Source: an uncultured Alistipes sp. (GTDB lineage Bacteria; Bacteroidota; Bacteroidia; Bacteroidales; Rikenellaceae). From it: 64,000 nucleotides of DNA. Below the pieces are notes generated by a model. The model searched no databases. It had not been told where the DNA came from and saw only the letters and a list, made by a program, of their open reading frames with translations. The translations under genes and the position numbers were made by a program. The stretch lies in assembly GCA_900546065.1 (NCBI GenBank), contig URBK01000013.1, positions 1 through 64,000 on the forward strand, written 5' to 3'. Position 1 is the first letter of the stretch, and every line of letters starts with the position of its first letter. This document shows, piece by piece, positions 8,660 to 17,640 of the stretch.

Positions 8660-8699
8660 GTCGTTGATTGTTTATATTCCATTTGTTTTTCTTTTACCC

Positions 8700-9479
8700 T
8701 TATGTCGTCGTATGTATTCGCTCCAGTTCTTCCCGGATACGGAGTTCGGCGATGTCGCAGTACTCCTTCACGGTCTCGAATCCGATATAGTGCCGTCCCG
8801 AACGGATTGCGGCAATGGCAGTCGTTCCGGACCCGATGCAGTTGTCCAGCACGGTGTCCCCCTCGTCGGTGTAGGTGCGTATCAGGTACTCGACCAGTGC
8901 CACAGGCTTCTGGGTCGGATGATAGAATGCCCCTGTCTTGTGTTCTTTCGGGATGAAAATGACCGATGTCGGATATTTGTTGTCCGCCATGCGTACCGGT
9001 ACCAGCTTCATCTCCCCGTAGCACCGGTTCGTGAAACTGCCTTCCGTCATGCTGCGTCCATGGTTTCTCCTTTCGGGAGGGCACGGTGTCATCTGCGGAT
9101 GATACACGGGCTGCTTCATGTAGAACACCAGAATGTCCTCATGCTGGCGCAACGGCATCCGGTTGGCATTGAGATGGCCCGTAACACGGTCCTTCTGCCA
9201 TACGAGGTTATAACGCCAGATTCCCGGTTGGGAAAGCATGAGATGCGCGGAGAATATTCCCTGGGCGAACAGGATTATCGGACTGTCCGGCTTGATAATC
9301 CTACGGTACTGCTCCCACAGCGGACCGAGGGGTATCTGCCTGTCCCAACATGCTGACCGGTTGCCGCGGTTCAATACACCGTAAGGCAGGTCGGCGATGA
9401 TGGCATCGACGCTTCCCTCCGGCATACGGCTCATGCCTTCCAGGCAGTCCATGTTGTATATCTTGTCCGTCTCTATCAT
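8700..9479 (-). CDS. Orphan site-specific DNA methyltransferase (N6-adenine/N4-cytosine, beta class)
   Basis: 259 residues starting at MIETDKIYNMDCLEGM; the start overlaps the preceding gene's stop by 4 bp. The catalytic motif IV is DLPYG, near residue 30 (a DPPY variant), and the AdoMet motif DNCIGSGTTAIAA lies near residue 205, so the order is catalytic then FxGxG, the beta class. The N-terminal MDCLEGM segment is the usual NADALELL-like start. No restriction enzyme is adjacent. Sitting inside the tra operon it would modify DNA when transfer genes are on, which could shield the element from restriction in a recipient. Target site unknown. Confidence 0.86.
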   Translation of the reverse strand: MIETDKIYNMDCLEGMSRMPEGSVDAIIADLPYGVLNRGNRSACWDRQIPLGPLWEQYRRIIKPDSPIILFAQGIFSAHLMLSQPGIWRYNLVWQKDRVTGHLNANRMPLRQHEDILVFYMKQPVYHPQMTPCPPERRNHGRSMTEGSFTNRCYGEMKLVPVRMADNKYPTSVIFIPKEHKTGAFYHPTQKPVALVEYLIRTYTDEGDTVLDNCIGSGTTAIAAIRSGRHYIGFETVKEYCDIAELRIREELERIHTTT

Positions 9480-9829
9480 ATCGCGTTGTTTTTCGGCCCT
9501 CCAAGCTGCAGGGCACTCGCCCAAGTACAACGTCCCTTCCGGTTTTCCCGGACCTCACACTCCCAGAAGGTATTCATCTCCGCGTGCTTGAAATTGACCG
9601 CCCCGTCTCCCGGCCCGTAAAAGCCGGTGTATTTCTGGAAGGCGAACAAGGCGATTTTCCGCCCGTCCTCTGCCAGAAAGTTGCATATTAGGGCGAAGCG
9701 TCCACCTTTCTGCCACCATTGGGTACTCACGAGTTGCCCGACGAATGTTTCGGCCTTGTCGGGAGCGAGGAAGTCATCGTAGTAAAAGCCGTCCGTTCCC
9801 TCATGTAGTTTTGAAATATCTGTTTCCAT
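9476..9829 (-). CDS. Uncharacterised small tra-operon protein
   Basis: 117 residues, soluble, no signal peptide. It begins 14 bases after traM ends and overlaps the methyltransferase start by 4 bp, so it is translated as part of the operon. Visible features are a Trp/aromatic-rich core (STQWWQKGGRFALICNFL and KYTGFYGPGDGAVNF) and an acidic N-terminus. The pairing with the methyltransferase hints at an accessory role, but I do not recognise the family and no function is assigned. Confidence 0.68.
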   Translation of the reverse strand: METDISKLHEGTDGFYYDDFLAPDKAETFVGQLVSTQWWQKGGRFALICNFLAEDGRKIALFAFQKYTGFYGPGDGAVNFKHAEMNTFWECEVRENRKGRCTWASALQLGGPKNNAI

Positions 9830-9843
9830 TGTCTCGAACCTTT

Positions 9844-10989
9844 TTATTTCCTTTTTTCCTGACCATTGACCAGATAGACGAAAGTCCCGTATTTCAGCTT
9901 GACCTTGTTTTTCTTGATGGCCTTGCTGATGGCGTTGCTCGTCTTCTGGTAAGCGTTGTTCACCGCCTGCATTCCCCATTGGGCGAGGCTGTTCCCTGTA
10001 GTTCCGGTACTCATGCTCATGTTGCCCGACATGGCACTGCTGGCCACATCCTTGCTCGTTTCCCGGAACTGGCTGTTCGGTACATACAGGCCCTCCATAC
10101 CGTCCGTGTCATAAAGCGCGAGACTGACCTTCACAAGCTCGTCGTCCACAAGGATGCTGTTGATGTTTCCCTTGACACGTCCGGACGAGAAGCCGCTTAC
10201 CGTGGCGTACAGGTACGTACCCCGTTTCACTACGCACTCGTCTATTTCCACGTCATCCAGCAGGCGCAGCCTGATGCGCGAGCCGTCCACAGCCTTGATG
10301 TCCTCGTCTATGATGGCCTGGATCAGCTTCGGTTCACGGGCATCCTTCGCCAGCGTGTTGAAATAGTCCGAGGTGGTCTTCACCTTGCGGACTACCGCGC
10401 TGGGCGGTTCGTCTGCCGACGGTGCTTGCACCGGACGTTTCTCCTCGTCGATGGTGCCGGCCTCCGGTACATTCTGCGGCGGAACGGTGTCCGTGGTATC
10501 CGCCTCTTCAGGGGGCATCACCATGTTCTGTCCTTTCAGCCGTGCTTCGGCAAGGGCCTTTTCCAACTCCGCGAGTGCTTCCTGTTCACGCTCTTTGGCG
10601 GCGGCAATTTCCGCTGCCGCTGCTTTTTCCTGCTGTTGCTCATCGAGCAGGGCGATGTCATCCTGCGTGTATTGTGATTCATATTCTTCCTTGTTTTCAT
10701 CAGGTTCGTCTCTTTCTATGTTGCCGACCGCCGAGTAGTCCTGTATCTTGCCCCACGATTTCTCCATGTTCTCGTATTTGCTGCCAATGCCGTCATCCTT
10801 GATCTGCGCTTCCGGCAGTTCCGGATTCAGGAATTCCGTTGTCTGCAGCGTCTTGTCCGGTATATCCGCCGTTTCAGTATGAAACAGGTCGAATATGAAG
10901 TAGGACGCACCGAGCAGAGGGATATAAAGAATGGCAGGGAGCATGTACTTCGGCTGTCTGAAATTGATTTTCTCAAATATCTTTTTCAT
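9844..10989 (-). CDS. traM: Conjugative transposon protein TraM (VirB10-like)
   Basis: 381 residues. One transmembrane helix near residues 17-34 (MLPAILYIPLLGASYFIFDL) leads into a long Glu/Ala/Lys-rich coiled coil at about 125-170 and a proline-rich linker, then the C-terminal beta domain (VKRGTYLYATVSGFSSGRVKG) typical of TraM/VirB10. This architecture lets it span the periplasm and link inner and outer membrane parts of the channel. It overlaps the traL stop by 4 bp. Confidence 0.9.
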   Translation of the reverse strand: MKKIFEKINFRQPKYMLPAILYIPLLGASYFIFDLFHTETADIPDKTLQTTEFLNPELPEAQIKDDGIGSKYENMEKSWGKIQDYSAVGNIERDEPDENKEEYESQYTQDDIALLDEQQQEKAAAAEIAAAKEREQEALAELEKALAEARLKGQNMVMPPEEADTTDTVPPQNVPEAGTIDEEKRPVQAPSADEPPSAVVRKVKTTSDYFNTLAKDAREPKLIQAIIDEDIKAVDGSRIRLRLLDDVEIDECVVKRGTYLYATVSGFSSGRVKGNINSILVDDELVKVSLALYDTDGMEGLYVPNSQFRETSKDVASSAMSGNMSMSTGTTGNSLAQWGMQAVNNAYQKTSNAISKAIKKNKVKLKYGTFVYLVNGQEKRK

Positions 10990-11375
10990 GGCAAGTCTGT
11001 TTTGCTACGGTTTGTATTTCCTGTCCCGGTTTCCCTCAGTTCCTCTTCCTGCAACATCCTGTGCCGCTCCCTCAATACCGAATCCTGCATCTCTGTCGCT
11101 GTCCTCTCCGCCGGCTGGTGACGATATACCACTGTTATACGGTAGATGTTCCATGCCAGCCCGCCCAGCACGAAAGCGAACACGATGACCAGAAAAAGAG
11201 TACGGTGCACGTTGGCAAAGCCCTGCACCTTGGCTGCCGCCTTGTCTATACGGGTCGCCTTGGCAAACTTGCGTCCGGCTTCCACATCACGCTCATAGCG
11301 TTCCTTGTACTTCGGATCATTCCTGTCAGGCATCTTTTCGCCCAGCAGCATCCGTCTGAATCCCTTGATGTTCAT
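10986..11375 (-). CDS. traL: TraL-like single-pass membrane protein
   Basis: 129 residues with a basic cytoplasmic N-terminus (KYKERYERDVEAGRKFAKATR), one transmembrane helix at about 58-78 (LFLVIVFAFVLGGLAWNIY) and a charged periplasmic tail. It lies between traK and traM, the usual position of TraL in Bacteroides CTns, and overlaps traM by 4 bp. Assignment is mostly from position, size and topology. Confidence 0.72.
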   Translation of the reverse strand: MNIKGFRRMLLGEKMPDRNDPKYKERYERDVEAGRKFAKATRIDKAAAKVQGFANVHRTLFLVIVFAFVLGGLAWNIYRITVVYRHQPAERTATEMQDSVLRERHRMLQEEELRETGTGNTNRSKTDLP

Positions 11376-11387
11376 ATCCTTGATTGT

Positions 11388-12002
11388 TTAATAGTTGCTC
11401 TTGCTTTTCTGTTCTATATCCTTGTTAAGGAGAGTGCGCCAGTTCACTATCAGCAGACCGTGAGGGTTGTTCTCCGTTCTCGGTACACGCTTGAGCTGAC
11501 CGGCTGTCACCAGCTCACGCATCAGGATGTTGCTTCTGCGTTCGATTCGCTGGCGGCCGTAATAGGTGAACTCCATGGTGCTCTTGTCAAAGCGGATGCT
11601 GTCACAATAAATCGAGAACACGGCACTCGTGCCGAGGATGTTGGAGTAAAAACCTTTCTCCTTAAGAGTGTTATATTGCGCCAGACCTGTTTCGTCCACC
11701 AGATACATCGCCTTTTCCATCGTGTATTTGATGTATTTATCATCAGGCGGCAAGGTGAAGAAATAGTGGTGGAACATCTCCACATGGCTTTTGGCTTCCA
11801 CATCGAGCGTTTCCTCCATTGTGGTGCGGTTGACAAGAATGGGCACGTTGCCGTCCAGCACGTACACCTTTTTCTGTGCATCCGACACCATTGTCCTGGC
11901 TGTCCAGATGCTCGATACGCTGATGATGACACATCCCACGAGAAAAGCCGTGCAGATAATGCCCACCAGCCGTATCTTGTTTTCCAGATGCTTGATAATC
12001 AT
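11388..12002 (-). CDS. traK: Conjugative transposon protein TraK (VirB8-like)
   Basis: 204 residues. A short cytoplasmic start (MIIKHLENKIRLVG) leads to one transmembrane helix at about 13-34 and a periplasmic NTF2-like domain with the family segments VEMFHHYFFTLPPDDKYI and STMEFTYYGRQRIER. VirB8-like proteins nucleate assembly of the inner-membrane part of the channel. It lies 12 bp upstream of traL in the operon. Confidence 0.9.
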   Translation of the reverse strand: MIIKHLENKIRLVGIICTAFLVGCVIISVSSIWTARTMVSDAQKKVYVLDGNVPILVNRTTMEETLDVEAKSHVEMFHHYFFTLPPDDKYIKYTMEKAMYLVDETGLAQYNTLKEKGFYSNILGTSAVFSIYCDSIRFDKSTMEFTYYGRQRIERRSNILMRELVTAGQLKRVPRTENNPHGLLIVNWRTLLNKDIEQKSKSNY

Positions 12003-12008
12003 ATCGGT

Positions 12009-12401
12009 TTATTGTCTTATTCTATTCAACTTCATTACATATTCATTGTGCAGCATCGGTATGATTGCTCCGTATGACTCCTTTTGGAGTTTCTCAAACT
12101 CCTTGGTGGTGATTTCCGTATAAAGTCTCAGTATGACTATCTGCACAAACACCCACCAGATGCCACGCCTGCGTTTCGATCTGTTTTTCTGCAACTTGGC
12201 GAGTTGCAGGCGATAGGTCAGATAAGTCGTCAGTGGGACGAAATACCGATCATCCAGGTCAAAGGCATCGTCCAGTTCCTTGTACTTCTGGTCGGGACGT
12301 TGTTCCGATACATGACGGATTTCTTCTTGTACGCGCATATTCACATAGTTCACGAACCGTCTGTCTTGATACCATTCTTTGATTTGTTCTTGTACGTTCA
12401 T
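12009..12401 (-). CDS. Uncharacterised protein between traJ and traK
   Basis: 130 residues, charged and predicted helical, with one hydrophobic stretch near residue 85-98 (GIWWVFVQIVILRLY) that could be a membrane helix. No signal peptide. It is 6 bp upstream of traK, so it is co-translated with the core channel genes. I do not recognise a family. Confidence 0.65.
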   Translation of the reverse strand: MNVQEQIKEWYQDRRFVNYVNMRVQEEIRHVSEQRPDQKYKELDDAFDLDDRYFVPLTTYLTYRLQLAKLQKNRSKRRRGIWWVFVQIVILRLYTEITTKEFEKLQKESYGAIIPMLHNEYVMKLNRIRQ

Positions 12402-12443
12402 ACTTTTTTATTTTTAAGGATTGTTGTTTATATGTTTTTTATC

Positions 12444-13577
12444 TTATCTCATGATTGCCCCGATACCGCCTGTCGCTGTCATCTTGGCCTGCTGTGCCAC
12501 GCCTTCTCCAAAATTTCTCGTACTGAAGGCCGTGTCGCCCTCCGGTATCATCCACGCCGCAAGGTCAGGTACAAGGTTCAGACATTTCAAGGCTACAATG
12601 CTTGCCGCCATCAGATAACCGGCGGAGAAGAAACTGTTCTGCAGGTAGGCCGCCATTGTCTGCTCGCTGGCCGTGATTGCGGTCAGGTTTTCCACCTGGA
12701 TGCACAGCACGATGTCGAAAAGGAGCAATACATAGAAGCCCACGAAGTAGAGCATGGCCCCGTAGAAATGTACCGTCAGGTAACGTGTCAGCCATTTTGC
12801 CCAGGAACCTTCCCATTTCGGCAGCAGAGAGAACGCCCATTGCAACGGGCCGAATATCGTCAGCATACCGAGCAATATCTGCTGGCAGTAGATCGTCGCC
12901 CACCAGCCTATGCGGAACACGACAAGGGCAATCAGCATGATGATTTTGTCTATTCCCACGACGACACCGGCCGTCAAGGAGGTGAACCACAGTTCCGCCG
13001 CATCCTTTTCCATGCTGGTCACTTCATCCACACCGGTCTGTTCCATGGTCGCCTCGATAAGGTTGGGGTCTGATGTTCCCGTGTGGGCGACATCCGCCTG
13101 TGCCTGCAGGCTGTGGTACATCGTGTCCCTTACGTGGATGAGCTGCTGCACTTCCTCGAACTTGTCCGCTATCTGTGTGGCTTCCGCCTCGTACAGGTCA
13201 TGCGTGTACGAACCGATGCAGTTCGGGATGTAGGATAGGAAGTCCAGAAAACACCAGTTGCTTCCGCTGCCGGCCATACCCGTGTCTGCAGGCGGATACC
13301 ACCAGCAGAGAACGATGGAAACAGCCAGCGGTCTGAACAGCTTCATCACATCCAGCGGCTCATGCTTCACCATCATCTTGTAGGCCATACCTGCCGCCAT
13401 GACAAGCGAGAACAAGGCGGCCAGAGCCATGCACATCTGCAGTATCCACCAGAACGGCCCCTGCGAACCCGTAAACGTCGCGTCCGTGAGGAACTCGTTC
13501 GTTTGAAAAATCACATCGTCAATCTCCTCCTCAAGAAGATTGATACCGAAATCAGTGAGTATATTTCCGTCTGCCAT
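12444..13577 (-). CDS. traJ: Conjugative transposon protein TraJ (polytopic, VirB6-like)
   Basis: 377 residues with at least six hydrophobic segments (for example around residues 45-70, 88-95, 207-222, 230-240, 266-285 and 308-330). The polytopic layout with a large soluble loop between about 100 and 200 matches the TraJ/VirB6 inner-membrane channel component. Upstream is the exported 252-residue protein, downstream the 130-residue protein and traK. Confidence 0.85.
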   Translation of the reverse strand: MADGNILTDFGINLLEEEIDDVIFQTNEFLTDATFTGSQGPFWWILQMCMALAALFSLVMAAGMAYKMMVKHEPLDVMKLFRPLAVSIVLCWWYPPADTGMAGSGSNWCFLDFLSYIPNCIGSYTHDLYEAEATQIADKFEEVQQLIHVRDTMYHSLQAQADVAHTGTSDPNLIEATMEQTGVDEVTSMEKDAAELWFTSLTAGVVVGIDKIIMLIALVVFRIGWWATIYCQQILLGMLTIFGPLQWAFSLLPKWEGSWAKWLTRYLTVHFYGAMLYFVGFYVLLLFDIVLCIQVENLTAITASEQTMAAYLQNSFFSAGYLMAASIVALKCLNLVPDLAAWMIPEGDTAFSTRNFGEGVAQQAKMTATGGIGAIMR

Positions 13578-13598
13578 TTGCCGTCTGTCTTTTTAGTT

Positions 13599-14357
13599 TC
13601 ACCTGTTTACACTCTCTTCACCGTCACCTCCGGAACTGCCGCCCGACTGTGAGCCACGCACCGCGAGACGCGATTCGTTCCAGCGGCTCATGGCTTCCCT
13701 GATGACGCTGCCTTTGTCCAAGGTACGGTCCGAGGTCGCGTTCAGCAGGTTGCTCGTCAGGGTGGCATTCTGCCGTTTGGCGAGATAGCTGACAAGAATC
13801 TCATTCTGCTGCACCACGTCTTCGTAGATTCGCAGATACTCTTTCTTCCGCTGCGCATTGGGCATATAGGCATCCCTGGTAGCATCAATGGCGCACTGGA
13901 AAACATGGTAGTATTCCGTCCAGCGTTCCCTGTCCTCCGGGGTGCCCCCGGCAGGAAGGATACGGTCGATGTTACGCTTCATCCTTTCCATCTGGCCGTT
14001 GATCTTGTCACCTTCGGCAAGCCAGGCGATATCAGCCTGTCGGTCTGCCACGTTCAGGGCCTCTATTTTCGCGCGGCTCACCAATGCCGAATCGATGGAT
14101 TCGGCTTCGTCCGTCTGGTTATAGAGGTTGATGCCGGCTGTCGTGCGGAACCCCAGTTTGTTCTTTGCCGCTGCCGATTTCTTGTATTTGTTGTGTAATG
14201 CCCAGTAGTACAGTTCCGGCGTGAGGGAGCCCGCACCGGTTTCCATGACCGTAATCTGGTTCTGCTTCGGCGAGTCGTGGTTATAGGTCACATACTGCGC
14301 CTGTGCCGTTGCTGTTGCAATGATCGCAACCGTCATGAGCATGAGTTTTCTGTTCAT
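13599..14357 (-). CDS. Exported helical tra-operon protein (DUF5045-like)
   Basis: 252 residues with a signal peptide (MNRKLMLMTVAIIATATAQA). The mature part is mostly helical, with IDSALVSRAKIEALNVADRQ and KKEYLRIYEDVVQQNEILV, and ends in a Gly/Ser-rich tail. Proteins of this kind sit just upstream of traJ in Bacteroidales ICEs and resemble VirB5/TrbJ-type periplasmic pilus-tip components in layout. The DUF number is from memory and is the weakest part of the call. Confidence 0.68.
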   Translation of the reverse strand: MNRKLMLMTVAIIATATAQAQYVTYNHDSPKQNQITVMETGAGSLTPELYYWALHNKYKKSAAAKNKLGFRTTAGINLYNQTDEAESIDSALVSRAKIEALNVADRQADIAWLAEGDKINGQMERMKRNIDRILPAGGTPEDRERWTEYYHVFQCAIDATRDAYMPNAQRKKEYLRIYEDVVQQNEILVSYLAKRQNATLTSNLLNATSDRTLDKGSVIREAMSRWNESRLAVRGSQSGGSSGGDGEESVNR

Positions 14358-14375
14358 CTTTTTTCCCTTTTATCG

Positions 14376-15101
14376 TTAGTAATCCAGCCTTCCGGAGTTG
14401 CGCCAACGTCCGAAGGCTCCTTCAATTATCTCCTGTTTGGTATGTTCACGGTATATCTTCGACTTCCAGTAGCCGATTCTTACCTGTATGTATCGCCAGG
14501 TCTCCATATAGGCCCGGTTCAGATGCCGTTCGATGTCGTCCAGAGACCTGTTCACGGCCTCCAGCACCATCAGCAGATCCGAAGTGGAGCAGGCCGCCGC
14601 TCCCGTGGCATACAGCGCCAGGTCGCTGACCGACTTGTAGAGTTGCTCCCCGTCATGGGCTATATCCCGTATGGCTTTCTCGTTGATGGTGATGAGCAGG
14701 GCGTCGGAGGGTTCGATGCGTCCGCGTTTCAGCACCTTCTCGTGAAATGCCTCCAGCATCGACTTGTAGTCCGCTATCCGGTCACTTACCGTATTGTAGG
14801 TGTTCTTTGCGTTCAATACCGTGCGTAACGACTGGTACATCACATCAATGACATCAAAGGCACGGGTGTACCGGTCAAGGTCGATATTCAGTTCCTTGTA
14901 TTCGCCGACCTCCTTGCGGCTGTATTCGTGCAGCAGCTGGTTGCTGTACTCAAGGGTACTTCGGGCCAGCAACAAGCTACGCTGCTTCTTATGGTCATTG
15001 ATATAGGCTTCAACGGACACCACGTCGAATGTCCATTGTGCTTTGACGACATCAGGCAGGAGTGCAAGCAGCACTATGGTTATCAGCAAGGCCCGTTTCA
15101 T
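14376..15101 (-). CDS. Exported helical tra-operon protein, TraI/VirB5-like position
   Basis: 241 residues with a signal peptide (MKRALLITIVLLALLPDVVKA) followed by long amphipathic helices (QRSLLLARSTLEYSNQLLHE and TYNTVSDRIADYKSMLEAFH). Its ATG overlaps the stop of the 848-residue-class gene upstream by 4 bp. Secreted, helical and next to traJ, it occupies the slot of TraI/VirB5-like minor pilus proteins; similarity itself I cannot verify. Confidence 0.68.
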   Translation of the reverse strand: MKRALLITIVLLALLPDVVKAQWTFDVVSVEAYINDHKKQRSLLLARSTLEYSNQLLHEYSRKEVGEYKELNIDLDRYTRAFDVIDVMYQSLRTVLNAKNTYNTVSDRIADYKSMLEAFHEKVLKRGRIEPSDALLITINEKAIRDIAHDGEQLYKSVSDLALYATGAAACSTSDLLMVLEAVNRSLDDIERHLNRAYMETWRYIQVRIGYWKSKIYREHTKQEIIEGAFGRWRNSGRLDY

Positions 15102-17635
15102 GGTCTTTCCTCCTTTCTCCCGCTTCGCAGGCTACGGGCGTTTTCCACCCAACGGTCATGGCATTCTTCCACGAGAGTGAGGCGTCGCCCTTCGTCCATA
15201 TTCAGATCCGGAAGGACATCCTTCAGCACGTCGATGATGCTGCGCTTGTAATGCATCATCTTTTCCAGGGATACCAGGTCGGCGTATATCTGCGTAATCC
15301 GGGAATCCACTTCACGCGCGATTTCAAGACGGTCACTTGACCACAGCAGGTGGTACACCTCTCCGGTAGAGGTATCTTCCATCGGGGTGGTACGGGCATA
15401 TTCCGTCGTGATCTTGCATGACGGATGCTCCCGGGCGATTTCCGCGATACGTTCATTCACGATCCGCTCTTTTTCTTCTTCCGGAAGGTCCGGGTCGAAT
15501 GTCAGCACGTCGGCCACATACGTGTCGGTGTATTGCGAGGTCAGTTCCCAGCTGATCTGTACAATGGCACGGTGAATCTTGATGCCGAGGAAGTATTTCG
15601 GCTTGCGTGCTATGCTGATGGTTGCCTTGAAAGTTATCTCGCCGTCTATATTCGGCATGGTCGCCTTGCGGACGAACGTGTATCCGTTCCACGAACCGCC
15701 GTCCTGCCACGACAGACTGTAGGCAGTCTTGCAGTCCTGCATGATGGCCGGGATACGGTAGTAGTCGTCCGTCGGCACGTCATTGTCGTTTGCCGCTTCC
15801 TGCTTCGCATCCGCGTATTCCTTCTGTTTCTTCTGCCACTCGGCCAGTTCTGCCTTCAACTCTCCGATACGCGTCAGGTTGGCGTTGTACTGCTGCCTGT
15901 AAACGGCAGCATCCTCCACACTGGCCTCGGATATTTTCTTCAGCAGCTCCTTGTTCTCATCCTCCAGTGCCTTGATCTGTGATTGAAGCATGGCTACCTG
16001 GTTGTCTGCCTCCCGTATCAGCTCATCCAATTCCGAAAAGTCAAGTTCATTTTCCGTCACGGAGGTCTGCATGGAGCAATCCTTGGTATGGGCATTGGGT
16101 GAACCGCCGCATTTCCTGCATTTGTACTGGGTCGAACCTTGGCCCAGAGTAGCCCCGTCCGAGCAGGTGACGCTGATGGTCACGCTCTCGCATCCTTTAA
16201 GTTTGGCGGCATCCGTTGCCTGATAGTAGTTCCACGCGTCGGAAGCTATGTAATAGACATAGCCGTCCTCGTTTTCGTTGAATTCCGACAGACGGGCATT
16301 GAGCTGCGCCTTGAAGGTCTCCAGATCCATAGTGTAGGAATCGAATATCTCTTCATACACGATTTCCTCATGGTTCCAGCTTTTCTTGACATGTATCTCG
16401 TAGGCGTAAGCCTTCTTTGTCTGCTTGCCGCCGCGGCTGATGATGTAGGCGTTCTGCCAGTAGTTGATGCTGTAAGTGTTGCCGTCATTCTGGTTGTTGA
16501 GCTGCTGTACACGGTTTCTCGACCATCCGGCATATCGTTCCGAGTTGGAGAGAGCCTGTTCCCGCTGCGAGGCATTGGGATAAAAACCGGGGTCGCTCGT
16601 TTCGAAACGGGTCCACTCACCGCCGTTCAGGATGCTGTTGTCGTCCGTGGGCGGGTAATAGTCACACAATGACACGCTGCCCTGGTCACGTCTGGCGATG
16701 TACCAGCGCTGCGTGTAATAAGTCCCGGCTTCGTCGTCTATATAGTCACTGATCCAGCCGGCAAGGTCGTAATCCCCGAACTCGAACAGGCCGGCCACGT
16801 TGTCAGGACCGCCGATCTTGTCCAGCAGCAGGTTCCCGATACCTTGTTCCGCTTCCTCGAACAGGCCGGAGTAATGGTCGTACAGGTTGGCAATCTCGCT
16901 GACCTTGCCCGAAAGCAGGTTATGGAACATACTTTCAGGCAGCAGGGCATCGCCGAGATTACCCGCACCGGCCGTTGCCAGACCGACACCCAGATTGTAG
17001 AGATTGTCAAGGTCGCTTTGCAGGTTCTCCCGTGTAAAGCGGTCAGGAATCCGGGAAAAATCGTCCAGCATCCGCTGCCAGTCTATACCGCCCAGTTCCG
17101 AAAGTTTCAGCAGAGGCACGACCTCGCTGTTGATCTCCAGAAAAGCGATGTCCGAGAACGAAAGTGTACTGTTTGTCACAACGCTTTCGAACTGCATACA
17201 CAGGCTCTTCGTCTCATCGCACACCTTCATCAGGTAGCTACCCCAGTGGATCGCTGTCTGCGGGGAGTGAAGCATCTGCTTTGCCACCACCCAGATTTTC
17301 GGTATGATCTTGTCGGCCACCATGTGGTAGATACGGCGGTAATAGTAGTTTTCCGTGCTGCTACACCAGATACCGAGGTCCGAGAGTGCTTTGTGTTCCA
17401 GAAATTTGGAAGAGAAAATTCCGGCTGCCGCCACCTCCGCCGCCGTATAGTGCTTCAGGATGTCATCGACCTGCTCACGGTAGTAGCTTTCAGCCACGAC
17501 CTCCGTACCGAACGCGGCTGCCATTGCCGCCACGGTACGTGCGTCATAGTTCACGCTGTAATACTGGGCGTGGACATGCTGCGTGAAGGCAAGCAGCAGA
17601 ACTGCAAAGACAAGTGACAGTCGCTTCATGTTCAT
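15098..17635 (-). CDS. Large exported tra-operon protein with internal zinc ribbon and coiled coil
   Basis: 845 residues from ATG at 17,635 (the reading frame also opens at a TTG at 17,644). Signal peptide MNMKRLSLVFAVLLLAFTQHVHA. The first ~300 residues are helical, a segment near 500 contains CRKCGGSPNAHTKDC, an apparent Cys3/His zinc ribbon, then a coiled coil runs at about 545-610, followed by a beta-rich region (KATISIARKPKYFLGIKIHR). It overlaps the next gene by 4 bp. A zinc ribbon in an exported transfer protein is unusual. I do not recognise the family; a surface or mating-pair structural role is inference. Confidence 0.78.
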   Translation of the reverse strand: MNMKRLSLVFAVLLLAFTQHVHAQYYSVNYDARTVAAMAAAFGTEVVAESYYREQVDDILKHYTAAEVAAAGIFSSKFLEHKALSDLGIWCSSTENYYYRRIYHMVADKIIPKIWVVAKQMLHSPQTAIHWGSYLMKVCDETKSLCMQFESVVTNSTLSFSDIAFLEINSEVVPLLKLSELGGIDWQRMLDDFSRIPDRFTRENLQSDLDNLYNLGVGLATAGAGNLGDALLPESMFHNLLSGKVSEIANLYDHYSGLFEEAEQGIGNLLLDKIGGPDNVAGLFEFGDYDLAGWISDYIDDEAGTYYTQRWYIARRDQGSVSLCDYYPPTDDNSILNGGEWTRFETSDPGFYPNASQREQALSNSERYAGWSRNRVQQLNNQNDGNTYSINYWQNAYIISRGGKQTKKAYAYEIHVKKSWNHEEIVYEEIFDSYTMDLETFKAQLNARLSEFNENEDGYVYYIASDAWNYYQATDAAKLKGCESVTISVTCSDGATLGQGSTQYKCRKCGGSPNAHTKDCSMQTSVTENELDFSELDELIREADNQVAMLQSQIKALEDENKELLKKISEASVEDAAVYRQQYNANLTRIGELKAELAEWQKKQKEYADAKQEAANDNDVPTDDYYRIPAIMQDCKTAYSLSWQDGGSWNGYTFVRKATMPNIDGEITFKATISIARKPKYFLGIKIHRAIVQISWELTSQYTDTYVADVLTFDPDLPEEEKERIVNERIAEIAREHPSCKITTEYARTTPMEDTSTGEVYHLLWSSDRLEIAREVDSRITQIYADLVSLEKMMHYKRSIIDVLKDVLPDLNMDEGRRLTLVEECHDRWVENARSLRSGRKEERP

Positions 17636-17640
17636 TCTGT

